Positions 1 to 10,392 of a stretch of DNA of 56,637 nucleotides are shown here, one piece after another. The position numbers and the translations under genes were made by a program. This stretch comes from Actinomycetes bacterium (lineage in GTDB: Bacteria; Actinomycetota; Thermoleophilia; UBA2241). The notes beneath the pieces were generated by a model. That model saw nothing but the letters and a program-made list of their open reading frames with translations, was not told the origin of the DNA and did no database searches. The stretch lies in NCBI GenBank assembly GCA_029547745.1, contig JAKPOQ010000117.1, positions 1-56,637 on the forward strand. Direction: 5' to 3'. Every line of letters starts with the position of its first letter. The stretch's first letter is position 1.

Positions 1-2
1 AC

Positions 3-254
3 CTCACCACCGGCGAGATCCGCAGCAACACCACCGACAAGATCGCCTGCCGGTTCACCGACGCCGACTGCAACGAGGAGAGCTTCTTCGTCATCATGCC
101 TGTTTCACCGGCGCCGAAGAGTCCTACAAGACTCTTCAGCAGCGCGAGCCGCCTGATCGACCCGCCGCCGATCGGCAAGATCACGGTGAAGGCGACCAAC
201 CACTACGGAGATAAGGTGCTGAGCGTCTACCAGGTCCAGGACAGCCGCGACTAG
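3..254 (+). pseudogene. C-terminal remnant, possibly of an adenine-specific DNA methyltransferase
   Basis: An open frame enters from the left edge and stops at TAG 252-254. Its last residues (GKITVKATNHYGDKVLSVYQ) resemble the C-terminal strand I associate with type III / COG2189-like adenine-specific methyltransferases; this is from memory, not a search. Around 105-165 the better match switches to the next frame, where FTGAEESYKTLQQ can be read, and then returns before SRLIDPPP. The copy may therefore be frameshifted. The next gene starts 12 bases later and encodes a TIR-like protein, so this looks like the end of a defence operon. The bulk of the gene is outside the window and the function is tentative. 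Confidence 0.35.
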
Positions 255-266
255 GGAGGGACTCCT

Positions 267-398
267 GTGGCGAAGACTCGTGTCTTCATCAGCTTCGACT
301 ACGACCACGACGCAGACCTGAAGACTCTGCTCGTCGGACAGGCCAAGAACCAGGACTCGCCATTCGAGATTGCCGATTGGTCAGTCAAGGAGTGGTGA
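267..398 (+). pseudogene. TIR-like (ThsB/DUF1863-type) protein, truncated after 43 residues
   Basis: The start is GTG 267, preceded by a GGGAGGG Shine-Dalgarno sequence. The product begins AKTRVFISFDYDHDADLKTL and runs to FEIADWSVKE, the hallmark N-terminus of the MTH538 TIR-like family. That family includes the Thoeris effector-signal protein ThsB, which makes NAD-derived signals during phage infection. Right after DWSVKE the frame meets Trp-stop, and the sequence becomes the end of an IS30-type transposase read in the opposite direction. About two thirds of the expected domain is missing and no continuation is seen beyond the transposase. The gene was probably cut by the insertion and is dead. 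Confidence 0.6.
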
Positions 399-400
399 GT

Positions 401-1191
401 TCAAGTGGTCGATGCAACAGCGGCTGCAAACCTATCAGCCGGAGTCTCGAAGGCAAGCGTCTTGCGCGGCCTGCCGTTGAGGCGGGCAGCGACGGCATCG
501 AGGTCGGCTCGCGTGTAGACCGACAGATCCGTCTTCTGGGGGAAGTACTGTCGCAAGAGGCCGTTCGTGTTCTCGCATGAGCCCCGCTGCCAGGGCGCCT
601 GCGGGTCGCAGAAGGAGACGACGACGTCCGTGGCGACGCTGAAGCGCTTGTGCGCGGCGAGTTCCCTGCCACGGTCCCAGGTGAGGCTGGCGCAGTTGCG
701 CCGAGAGCGTCCGCACCTGCGCCGCGAGCGCGGCGACCACCGTCTCGGTGTCCTTGCCCTCCACCTTGACGAGGATGAGGAAGCGTGTCTGACGCTCGAC
801 CAGGGTGGCGATGTGCGTGTTCGCCCCAGCCGGCCAAGAGGTCGCCCTCCCAGTGGCCGGGGACGGCGCGGCCCTCGGCCTCCGCTGGGCGCTCGCTGAT
901 CGAGACCGCGTCCCTGATGCCGCGGCCCTGGCCTCTGCGGCTCGCGTTCTTCGCGGATACCCAGTTCGCCCACATCCCAGTCGACTCAGCACTCCCCTGG
1001 GTAGTGCGTCGATCGGCACAACCCCGCGGTTCTGCAAGCGAGTCAAGCCGAGGGCAAGGCGGGCATAGCCGGCCAGGAGCCACTCGGGCGACCCAGGGGG
1101 CGATGTGGCCGGCCTCCTTCGAAGGATCCTCCGTGCGCAGCGACTTCCGCTTGCGCCGCGACACTCCATGCTCATGACGGTCGTACGCCAT
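401..1191 (-). pseudogene. IS30-family transposase, frameshifted remnant
   Basis: The three catalytic blocks of an IS30 DDE transposase are visible but lie in three different frames. They are ISERPAEAEGRAVPGHWEGD (first Asp), IATLVERQTRFLILVKVEGK and then LTWDRGRELAAHKRF (second Asp), and SCENTNGLLRQYFPQKTDLS (Glu), followed by a normal C-terminus ending ASTT-stop at 401. At least two frameshifts are therefore needed and the enzyme cannot be made. The N-terminal helix-turn-helix part is not recognisable. No convincing terminal inverted repeats were found; GAGTGGT-N3-TTCAAG occurs in the same orientation at 390-405 and 1306-1321, which could mark old element borders or be chance. Confidence 0.8.
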
Positions 1192-1383
1192 GAGAGCGCG
1201 AGCTCGCGGACGCGGCGGATGAGAGGCGCCGGGATCCGGATCCAGCGCTCCAGCCCGGAGTCCGCGTCGAGCCCGTTCGGTGCCGACCTGGAGGGATCAT
1301 GACGGGAGTGGTACATTCAAGAGCAGCAACCCGGCCGGTGTACCGGTCGCCCAGAGGTCGGGACTGCGGCGAGGGGGCAAGCG

Positions 1384-3000
1384 ATGAGACGACTCGGCAG
1401 AGGCCACGCTGCCGCCTTGGGCTGCGCGACGGCGCTGACGTGTTGGCTGATCCTTTCGACCCCCTCGCCCTGCGCCGCCGACACCGCGCCCGACGACCGC
1501 TTGCCCGCCGGCCCGGCGATCACTACCTTGAGCTCCCCCACTCATCCGCTACAGCGCGCGTGGTATGCGAACGCCTCGCCCATCCTCGAGTGGTCGGCTG
1601 CCGATCCCTCCGGCATCGTCGGCTATGCGTACGTGCTCGACCGGCAGCCCGACACCGAGCCCACCAAGGTGAACCAGGGCATCGCCATCAGCGTCTCTTA
1701 CACCGACCTGGCCGACGGAGTCTGGTACTTCCACGTCTGTGCCGAGAACTGCCTCGGGGTCTGGGGCGAGACCGCGACCTACGAGCTGTGGATCGACACC
1801 ACTCCCCCGACCACCACGGCAGACGCGCCTCCGAACTGGCAGCGGCAGGCGGTGACCGTCACCTTCTCAGCCACCGACGTCGACTCCGGCGTGGCCTCTA
1901 CCGTCTGCTCCACCGACGGCGGTACGACCTGGATTCCCTGTGCCTCCGTCCTTGTCCCGGCCCCGGCCGACCACTCCGGCGACGGGGACCATCCCGTCCT
2001 CTACCGCTCAGTCGATGCGGCTGGCAACGTGGAGACCCCTCGCACCGTGATGGTGCTCATCGATACGCGAGCCCCACGCTTCGCCTGGCTGGGACTCAGC
2101 CCCCATGTGCTACGCCGTTCGCGCAGCGTGCGCCTGAGCTTCAAGTTATCGGACGGCACCGACCGGATCCACGTCACCTGCCGGCTCTCTGACGCCTATG
2201 GCCACCGCGTCATCGCGCGCCGAGCCGGCACCTTTCCGTCCGGCAGCCGTTCACTTTCGCTGCCCGCCACGAATACGAAGGGGCGACCGTTGCTCCCAGG
2301 CCTCTACCGCGTGCGGCTGCGCCTGGTAGACGCCGCCGGGAACACTCGTCTGACCGGCGCGCGCGCTTTTCGCGATTTCCGGCCCGTGCAGGCTGCAGTC
2401 TGGCGTCGCGTGCCCCGTTCCGGCCGGCGCGTCGCCCTGACCTTCGACGACGGGTACGACAAGGCGGGCTGGGCGAAGGTCCTCGCCGTCCTGCATGCTC
2501 ACCATGTGCGCGCCACCTTCTTCGTCAACGGCAAGTATGTGGACAGCTCTCCCACCCTCGCGCGCCGCACCGTGGCCTGGGGCAACGCCGTCGGCTCGCA
2601 CACGTGGTCACACATCCTCACGACGACCGCAGGATCGGCCCGGATCCGCCACCAGCTCAGAAGCGACGTCGTCGCCTGGTGGCGCGTGGCCCACGCGACG
2701 CCGGTGCCCTACTTCCGCCCGCCGTACGGCAGCTACGACACCACGACCCTCCGGGTGGCAGGTTCTTTGGGCTTCGCCCGCGTCATCCTGTGGAACGTCG
2801 ACCCCGCCGACTACACCGACCCGGGCGCCTCGACGATCGCCGAGCGAGTGCTCTCCCAGACACGTTCCGGTTCGATCGTCGTCCTTCACCTCCGGCCTCA
2901 GACCGCCACCGCTCTGCCGAGGATCATCGCCGGGCTGCGCGCCCGCGGCTATGAGCTGGTGACGCTGCCGGCGCTGTTTCGCCGGTCCGGCGTTCGCTGA
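1384..3000 (+). CDS. Secreted polysaccharide deacetylase (NodB/CE4) with N-terminal Ig-like modules
   Basis: The protein has 538 residues. A signal peptide (about residues 1-32) precedes two bacterial Ig/fibronectin-like modules (about 45-325) with repeated phrases such as AADPSGIVGYAYVLD and VDAAGNVETPRTV. A NodB homology domain follows (about 345-530) with motif 1 TFDDG, motif 2 HTWSH, motif 3 RPPYGSYD, motif 4 DPADYTDPG and motif 5 VVLHLR. CE4 enzymes remove N- or O-acetyl groups from cell-wall or extracellular polysaccharide using a divalent metal held by the Asp-His-His triad, which is present here. The modules probably bind substrate or extend the enzyme from the surface. It is a lone gene on the plus strand. 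Confidence 0.87.
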   Translation: MRRLGRGHAAALGCATALTCWLILSTPSPCAADTAPDDRLPAGPAITTLSSPTHPLQRAWYANASPILEWSAADPSGIVGYAYVLDRQPDTEPTKVNQGIAISVSYTDLADGVWYFHVCAENCLGVWGETATYELWIDTTPPTTTADAPPNWQRQAVTVTFSATDVDSGVASTVCSTDGGTTWIPCASVLVPAPADHSGDGDHPVLYRSVDAAGNVETPRTVMVLIDTRAPRFAWLGLSPHVLRRSRSVRLSFKLSDGTDRIHVTCRLSDAYGHRVIARRAGTFPSGSRSLSLPATNTKGRPLLPGLYRVRLRLVDAAGNTRLTGARAFRDFRPVQAAVWRRVPRSGRRVALTFDDGYDKAGWAKVLAVLHAHHVRATFFVNGKYVDSSPTLARRTVAWGNAVGSHTWSHILTTTAGSARIRHQLRSDVVAWWRVAHATPVPYFRPPYGSYDTTTLRVAGSLGFARVILWNVDPADYTDPGASTIAERVLSQTRSGSIVVLHLRPQTATALPRIIAGLRARGYELVTLPALFRRSGVR

Positions 3001-3093
3001 GCGAAGCGTGCCCGCCGGGGCCCGAACGGGGCAGACGATCACCACGGCGCGCCGCTTGGGCCGCTGAGGCGAGTCACATCACGCGGGTCGACT

Positions 3094-3124
3094 CCGGGTG
3101 GGTCCCAGTCCCCGGGTGGGTCCC
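3094..3124. repeat. Short tandem repeat between the deacetylase and leuS
   Basis: CCGGGTGGGTCCC occurs at 3094-3106 and again at 3112-3124, an 18-bp period. It lies in the 271-bp convergent gap between the deacetylase and leuS. No gene is seen in that gap. Confidence 0.6.
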
Positions 3125-3271
3125 GGTACACGAAGGGCGCTGTCTCCTGCGCGATCCCCCACGGTCGCCTCCCCGCTCGCCCGCGAACCCATTGAAACCA
3201 CGAGCAGGGCGCCGACCCCGGCCGAGCCGCCTGAGCGCCCTGGCGATGGACCCGGACGCGTGGTGGCTCCC

Positions 3272-5773
<2,502 letters not shown>

Positions 5774-5833
5774 CGGGTCCTCTCTGCGAGTACGGGTGGG
5801 GGCGGCCGCGCCGCGGGCGGCTCGCCGCTGGGC

Positions 5834-5839
5834 AGTATA
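5834..5839 (-). promoter_or_regulatory. Candidate -10 box of leuS
   Basis: TATACT on the minus strand, in the context ACGTATACTG, 61 bases upstream of the leuS start. The same ten bases precede the genes at 47040 and 48288. A convincing -35 box is not seen. Confidence 0.45.
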
Positions 5840-5938
5840 CGTCACCGCCCAGGCATGAGCCGCCCGCCGCCCCGCGGCCGCCCCCACCTCGGTCACCGGC
5901 AGGTCGACCGCTCCGACTCCGACATCCGCAGGCGGCGG

Positions 5939-6007
5939 CCCTTACTCCGCCACCGGCAAGTCCCTTACTCCGCCACCGGCAAGTCCCTTACTCCGCCATC
6001 GGCAGGT
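5939..6007. repeat. Three 23-bp tandem copies of a gene 3' end
   Basis: The unit begins CCCTTACTCCGCCACCGGCA and recurs with an exact 23-bp period. The rightmost copy (5985-6007) is the real 3' end and stop codon of the metallophosphoesterase gene, encoding LPMAE-stop. The two left copies repeat that ending outside the gene as LPVAE-stop. Confidence 0.9.
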
Positions 6008-7445
6008 ACTCGACGCGCGAACGCCCGTCGAGTGAATAGGCGAGCGTCGTCACGGCGACGAGAGCGCCGTCGGCAGCGGGCGCGAAGTCCAGAAGGACGA
6101 AGGTGTACCAATCGCCGCGGCGGGCGCCGATCTGTTCGTAGCCCGAGGCACCGCCCGTGCCGGCGTCGATCAGCACGACCGGGCCGTCGCGGCGGATCGA
6201 CGGGACGTGCGAGTTGCCGTAGACGACCGTCAGAGGGACGTCGTCCTCCACCGCCCAGGCGGCCACGTCGGCCGCCTGCCGTCCGTCGTGTACGGCGAGA
6301 ACGTCGGGGGGCTCGGGCAGCGCCCGGACCGCCGCCGCGAGGCTCGCCGACTGCCGGGCGAGGGCGGCGACGTCGGAGTCGACCGCCGGGTCGTCGGCGA
6401 GCGGGTCGCTGCGGCCGTAGATGCGCACCCCGTCCACGGCCACGAGGTCGTCGGCGAGCACCGTGTAGCCGGCCCCCGCGAACGCCGCCATCGCCGCCCG
6501 GTCCTCATGGTTGCCGCCGACCATGAACACCGGGGCGCCGGCGGGGTCGAACCTCTCGACGAAGTACCGCGCCTCGTACCGGCTGCCGAAGTTCGTCATG
6601 TCGCCGGCGAGGACCACGGCGTCGACCGGCGTCCCCTCACCGGCGGCCAGCCGCGAGGCGAGCCGGATGCCGTAGGCGTTCATATGGATGTCGCTCGCCA
6701 CCAGCAACCGCGTGACGATCTCGCGCGCCGGGCGCGCGTTCCGGCCGGCGATCTGCCTGGCCACCGTCTCAAGGCCGTCGACGTACGCCTGCAGACGCGA
6801 CATGCCGCCGCCGTCGGCGCTCTCGAGCTGACGGACGAGCGGCAACAGGCGCGGCACATGACGCGCCAGGCCGCTGTACTGGACGGCCGGCGTCTCGTCG
6901 ACCGTCGCCAGCGCGACGCCGGCCACCGTCCCGCCGGCGACCACCGTCACGATGAGACCGGCGACGACGCCGACCGCCGCACCTCTCCAGCCGCGCAGAC
7001 GCGGGCGCCGCCGCGGAACGGCGAGCGCGACCAGCGCCCCGCCGGCGGCGCCGAGCACAGCGAGGGGGATGAGCCTGCCCCAGAGGAAGCGGGTGAAGGC
7101 GGCGCGGGCGCTCTGCTCGATCCGGCCGAGCCCCTGGACGACGTCCTCGGCCTCGGCGATGGAGGCGACGTCGCCGGACACCCGGTACTCGACGATGACA
7201 TCGAGCGGCGCGCGGAACGTCCGCAGCGAGAGCGCCCCCGCCGGACCGAGCGGAAGGACGAGGCGGCCGCCCGGCCATGCGGGTCGCAGGCGGAAGTCCA
7301 CCGACCCGGTCGGCACCCGGAAGGAGACGGACAAGAGAAGGGACACGCTCGCCACGACGACCACGACGAGCAGTGCGATGGGCAGCACGACGCGCACGAC
7401 GGGACCCCAGCGGGCTCGTCGTCTCGCTGAGAGGAACGCGACCAT
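5988..7445 (-). CDS. Membrane-anchored metallophosphoesterase
   Basis: The protein has 485 residues. A membrane helix follows the basic N-terminus (about residues 18-42), and two more hydrophobic helices lie near 125-145 and 158-182. The C-terminal half (about 245-460) is a calcineurin-like phosphoesterase with metal-binding motifs SDIHMN, AGDMTN, GGNHED and a later VYGNSHVPS in the position of the final GxxH block. Topology predicts a catalytic domain outside the membrane. Substrate is unknown; related proteins cleave lipid pyrophosphates, UDP-diacylglucosamine or nucleotides. It stands alone between leuS and the tRNA gene, and its last 23 bp are repeated twice downstream. Confidence 0.8.
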   Translation of the reverse strand: MVAFLSARRRARWGPVVRVVLPIALLVVVVVASVSLLLSVSFRVPTGSVDFRLRPAWPGGRLVLPLGPAGALSLRTFRAPLDVIVEYRVSGDVASIAEAEDVVQGLGRIEQSARAAFTRFLWGRLIPLAVLGAAGGALVALAVPRRRPRLRGWRGAAVGVVAGLIVTVVAGGTVAGVALATVDETPAVQYSGLARHVPRLLPLVRQLESADGGGMSRLQAYVDGLETVARQIAGRNARPAREIVTRLLVASDIHMNAYGIRLASRLAAGEGTPVDAVVLAGDMTNFGSRYEARYFVERFDPAGAPVFMVGGNHEDRAAMAAFAGAGYTVLADDLVAVDGVRIYGRSDPLADDPAVDSDVAALARQSASLAAAVRALPEPPDVLAVHDGRQAADVAAWAVEDDVPLTVVYGNSHVPSIRRDGPVVLIDAGTGGASGYEQIGARRGDWYTFVLLDFAPAADGALVAVTTLAYSLDGRSRVEYLPMAE

Positions 7446-7464
7446 GCCGCCATTCTAGGGCGTC

Positions 7465-7523
7465 GGGCGGCGACGCAGGGGCGGGCGGGGCGGGCGGGCC
7501 CGCCCGCCCCTGCGTCGCCGCCC
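7465..7523. repeat. Perfect 25-bp inverted repeat
   Basis: Arms 7465-7489 and 7499-7523 are exact reverse complements around a 9-nt loop. The repeat sits between the start of the metallophosphoesterase (minus strand) and the tRNA-Ala promoter (plus strand), so it is not at the end of any visible gene. It would form a very stable stem in the metallophosphoesterase leader. Confidence 0.9.
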
Positions 7524-7532
7524 CGTCCCGCG

Positions 7533-7561
7533 TTGCCGCCGTCCGGAGGCGTTGCTATACT
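7533..7561 (+). promoter_or_regulatory. Promoter of tRNA-Ala
   Basis: TTGCCG (7533-7538), a 17-bp spacer and TATACT (7556-7561), ending 35 bases before the mature tRNA 5' end. This is a standard housekeeping-sigma promoter layout. Confidence 0.7.
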
Positions 7562-7596
7562 TGCCACTCCGCCGGCGCCGCCGGCGCACGTGCGGT

Positions 7597-7672
7597 GGGG
7601 GTATAGCTCAGCTGGGAGAGCGTTTGGCTGGCAGCCAAAAGGTCAGGGGTTCGAATCCCCTTACCTCCACCA
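7597..7672 (+). tRNA. tRNA-Ala (anticodon GGC), CCA encoded
   Basis: The cloverleaf folds fully. The acceptor stem GGGGGTA pairs with TACCTCC, the D-arm is GCTCAGCTGGGAGAGC, the anticodon stem TTTGG/CCAAA holds loop CTGGCAG with anticodon GGC, and the T-arm contains GGTTCGAATCC. The G3-U70 wobble pair, the main identity mark of alanine tRNAs, is present. The discriminator is A and CCA is encoded at 7670-7672. Confidence 0.97.
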
Positions 7673-7871
7673 CCTCGCCTCGTCACCTCTTCATCTCCGT
7701 CTTCTTCGGCGGCTCGCCGCGCCGCGAGTCGACGGCCACGCCGCACTCCAAGGCCGCACCGGGCGCGACCGTGGTTTAGCCTGCCTCGCGCCCGGAAAGT
7801 ATCCTTGCCGTGCGTTGCAGGACTGGGGGGTGTCGGTTCCGGCGTCCCTTCTCGACATGGTGGAGGCGCCC

Positions 7872-8231
7872 ATGGAGGAACGTCCGCAGTTCCGTGTCGA
7901 TCTCGAGAGGCCCGCCGACGACATCGGCGTGATCGTCCTCGAGAGCGAGATCGACATCTACTCTGCACCCCAGTTCAAGGAGGTGCTGCTCAACGGCATC
8001 GAGAACGGCGCCCAGCGCGTGATCGTCGACCTCACGCAGGTGTCGTTCATCGATTCCACTGCTCTTGGGGTCCTCGTGAGTGGGGCAAAGCGCGTGCGGC
8101 CACGAAACGGAAACCTCGACATCGTGTGCACCGACGAGAACATCATCCGCATCTTCGAGATCACCGGCCTCGACCGCATCTTCGGTATCTACGCGACGCG
8201 GGACGAAGCCATGAAGGCGGCCGGCGCCTGA
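7872..8231 (+). CDS. STAS-domain anti-sigma factor antagonist
   Basis: This is a 119-residue single STAS domain like SpoIIAA/RsbV. In such proteins a conserved serine is phosphorylated by an anti-sigma kinase, and the unphosphorylated form releases an alternative sigma factor. The key site is in VSFIDSTALGVLV (Ser in the DST triplet). ATG 7872 is preferred over ATG 7857 because GGAGG lies five bases before it. The partner kinase and sigma factor are not in the window. A second STAS gene faces it at 8725-9174. Confidence 0.88.
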   Translation: MEERPQFRVDLERPADDIGVIVLESEIDIYSAPQFKEVLLNGIENGAQRVIVDLTQVSFIDSTALGVLVSGAKRVRPRNGNLDIVCTDENIIRIFEITGLDRIFGIYATRDEAMKAAGA

Positions 8232-8300
8232 ACGGCGCCGTCGCGGACCGACGAGGCCGGCCGCCCCGAAGCGTGGCGGCCGAGGGGGCGTGACGCGGCG

Positions 8301-8690
8301 ATGGAATCCCGAGGCACGACCGGCATCAGGGGACGCAAGATCTGTCGCTCATCGTACGGCATGCTCAAGGCGAAGACATACGGGGCCGGACGTGTCTGCG
8401 CCGTCGAGGGGTGCGGGACGCGCTTGTCGGCCTACAACCCGTCGACCGTGTGCGCGTTGCACACCGGCTCCTGGCAGGACGCATACCAGCAGGAAGCGCG
8501 TAAGACCGCGCCCCGGGAAGATATCGTGCGCACTTGCGCCTTCGACGGCTGCGGCCGCGAGTTCACGACGACGAACCCGGCCAAGAAGTACTGCTGTGAC
8601 GCGTGTCGAATGCGCGCCTTCCAGGCGCGGGTGACGGCTGCGCGCCAAGTCGGCGACGCGAACGTCGCCGGCGCTCGTCGGGCCTGCTGA
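8301..8690 (+). CDS. Small protein with two cysteine-rich (zinc-finger-like) modules
   Basis: This is a 129-residue basic protein that I do not recognise as a named family. It holds two related modules: CAVEGCGTRL followed by CALH (about residues 34-55), and CAFDGCGREF followed by YCCDACR (about 79-104). The second resembles a treble-clef or CGNR-like zinc ribbon, with KKYCCDACRMRAFQAR close to plasmid and DNA-binding finger endings. GAGGGGG lies upstream of ATG 8301. Its position between two STAS genes does not by itself assign a role; DNA or RNA binding is an inference from the fingers and charge. Confidence 0.65.
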   Translation: MESRGTTGIRGRKICRSSYGMLKAKTYGAGRVCAVEGCGTRLSAYNPSTVCALHTGSWQDAYQQEARKTAPREDIVRTCAFDGCGREFTTTNPAKKYCCDACRMRAFQARVTAARQVGDANVAGARRAC

Positions 8691-8724
8691 GTGTGCGTCG
8701 GCCTCGGTGGGCCGGCGACGGAGC

Positions 8725-9174
8725 TCAGCCGGCCAAGCCGAAAGCCGGTGGGATCAGCGGCGCCGAAGCCTCCCGCACGGCGCGCAGGGCATCGTCGAGC
8801 GACTCGTACATCGGCACAAGGTTCGGCAGTCCGACCATACAGAGATGGCTGCGCACTCGACCGACCGGATGCGCCAACACGAGTTCGCTATGCCCGCGAC
8901 GTTCTTCCCCGAGCAGGTGCACGACGAAGCCGATGAAGCTCGAGTCCACGAGGGTGACGTCACCGAGGTCGATCACCAGCGTGTGACGCTGATAGAGCGG
9001 TCCGAGACGACGGCGCAGGAAGCGGTCGACCTCGGGGACCGCGTCGATGTCGAGTTCGCCCTTGAGACACAGGACCGGCAGGTCCCGCGCGCGACCGGTC
9101 ACCTCTGACGGCTCAAGCCTCAGAGTCGCGCGCGGACTGCTGACCCCTTCCACATCACCACGCGCCCGTCCCAC
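8725..9174 (-). CDS. STAS-domain protein, anti-sigma antagonist-like
   Basis: The protein has about 149 residues. The STAS fold begins near LPVLCLKGELDIDAVPEV, and VTLVDSSFIGFVVHLL carries the phospho-acceptor region with Ser-Ser after Asp. GTG 9174 is chosen because GGGGGGAG lies five bases upstream; an in-frame GTG at 9207 would add eleven residues. It is divergent in sequence from the STAS gene at 7872, so the two probably serve different partner-switching circuits. No kinase is adjacent. Confidence 0.8.
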   Translation of the reverse strand: MGRARGDVEGVSSPRATLRLEPSEVTGRARDLPVLCLKGELDIDAVPEVDRFLRRRLGPLYQRHTLVIDLGDVTLVDSSFIGFVVHLLGEERRGHSELVLAHPVGRVRSHLCMVGLPNLVPMYESLDDALRAVREASAPLIPPAFGLAG

Positions 9175-9401
9175 GCCGTCTCCCCCCACCAGATGGCGCC
9201 TGTCCACCGGAACCGGTACCCGTCCCCCGGGACCAACGGGACCCTACGCCCGTCCGTCACTCATGTAAACGGCTGTGCCGGGAGGTTCGGGAGTCTTGCC
9301 GCTGACCTTCTCCGGGAACGTCACTCGCCCTCAAGCCGTACTCGAACGTCCTCGTTCTATGGGCAGGAGCCTCGACCCGGCATCGAGGGTCGACCGTGCG
9401 C

Positions 9402-10367
9402 TCACGCCTCCTGGTCGGCGCGCGCCATGAGCCGACGGTACTGGGGCTCCCGCTCCTTCAGACTCGTCACGATCGGCGACGAGATGAAGATCGTCGAGTA
9501 GGCGCCGGAGATGATGCCGACCGTGAGAGCGAACGCGAAGTCGGTGAGCGTCGTTCCGCCGAAGAAGAGGAGACACAGGACCGGCAGCAGCGTCGTGAAC
9601 GAGGTGATGAGCGAGCGCGTGAGCGTTTCGGAGAGCGAGCGGTTGACCAAAGCCGCGTACGACATGCGCGCGAGCTTCTTCGAGTTCTCGCGGATCCGGT
9701 CCGAGATGATGACCGAGTCATAGAGTGAGTAACCGAGGATCGTGAGCACGGCAGCGACGGTCGCCGTCGTGACCTCGCGTCCCGACAGCGAGTACACGCC
9801 GATCATGACGAGCAGGTCGTGAAGCTCGGCCGACAGGGCGCCGACGGCGAACTTCCAGTCGAAGCGGATGGTCACGTAGGCGACGATGAGGAGCAGCGCC
9901 AGTAGCGCGGCTTCGTAAGACGAGGTCACTACCTCGCTACCGAAGGTAGGCCCTACGGTCCGCACGGCATAGACCCTGCTGCCATCCTCGGTCGCGATCG
10001 TGAACGCCTTGTCGAGTTCGTCCCTCAGGCGAGCCTGCTGCCCGGGGCTGAGCGTCTCTACCTGGATCGTGAAGCCTGGGAGGCTCGTCCCTCCGACCGC
10101 GGACGACTCTTGGATCTGGGCGTCCTCGTGACCGGCCTCCGCAAGCACCGCGCGCACGTCGGCGAGCGAGACGGGCTGGTCGAAGGCGACTTCGATGCGC
10201 GTCCCTTCCTTGAACTCGAGACCGTAGTTGAGCCCGTGCACGGGATTACCTCCGCCACGGACGAAGAGACTGACCAACCCGGCGCCGATGACGATCCCCG
10301 ACAGCACGAAGTACCACGGCCGGTGGCCCATGAAGTCGAACGAGTAGATCTTGCGCAGAAAGCTCAT
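9402..10367 (-). CDS. secF: Protein translocase subunit SecF
   Basis: This is a 321-residue inner-membrane protein with six expected helices. It forms with SecD the proton-driven accessory complex that pulls exported proteins through SecYEG. FDFMGHRPWYFVLSG starts the first helix, LEFKEGTRIEVAFD opens the periplasmic loop, and the C-terminal half has the RND-like core (VAAVLTILGYSLYDSVIISDRIREN). It starts at ATG 10367, 25 bp after the secD stop, so the two form one operon. Confidence 0.95.
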   Translation of the reverse strand: MSFLRKIYSFDFMGHRPWYFVLSGIVIGAGLVSLFVRGGGNPVHGLNYGLEFKEGTRIEVAFDQPVSLADVRAVLAEAGHEDAQIQESSAVGGTSLPGFTIQVETLSPGQQARLRDELDKAFTIATEDGSRVYAVRTVGPTFGSEVVTSSYEAALLALLLIVAYVTIRFDWKFAVGALSAELHDLLVMIGVYSLSGREVTTATVAAVLTILGYSLYDSVIISDRIRENSKKLARMSYAALVNRSLSETLTRSLITSFTTLLPVLCLLFFGGTTLTDFAFALTVGIISGAYSTIFISSPIVTSLKEREPQYRRLMARADQEA

Positions 10368-10392
10368 GTGGCCTCCGTCGACCCCTTGGTCG

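Noticed and set aside
5774-5987. T-box leader upstream of leuS
   Set aside because: No T-box core sequence, specifier loop or antiterminator could be found in the 214 bases.
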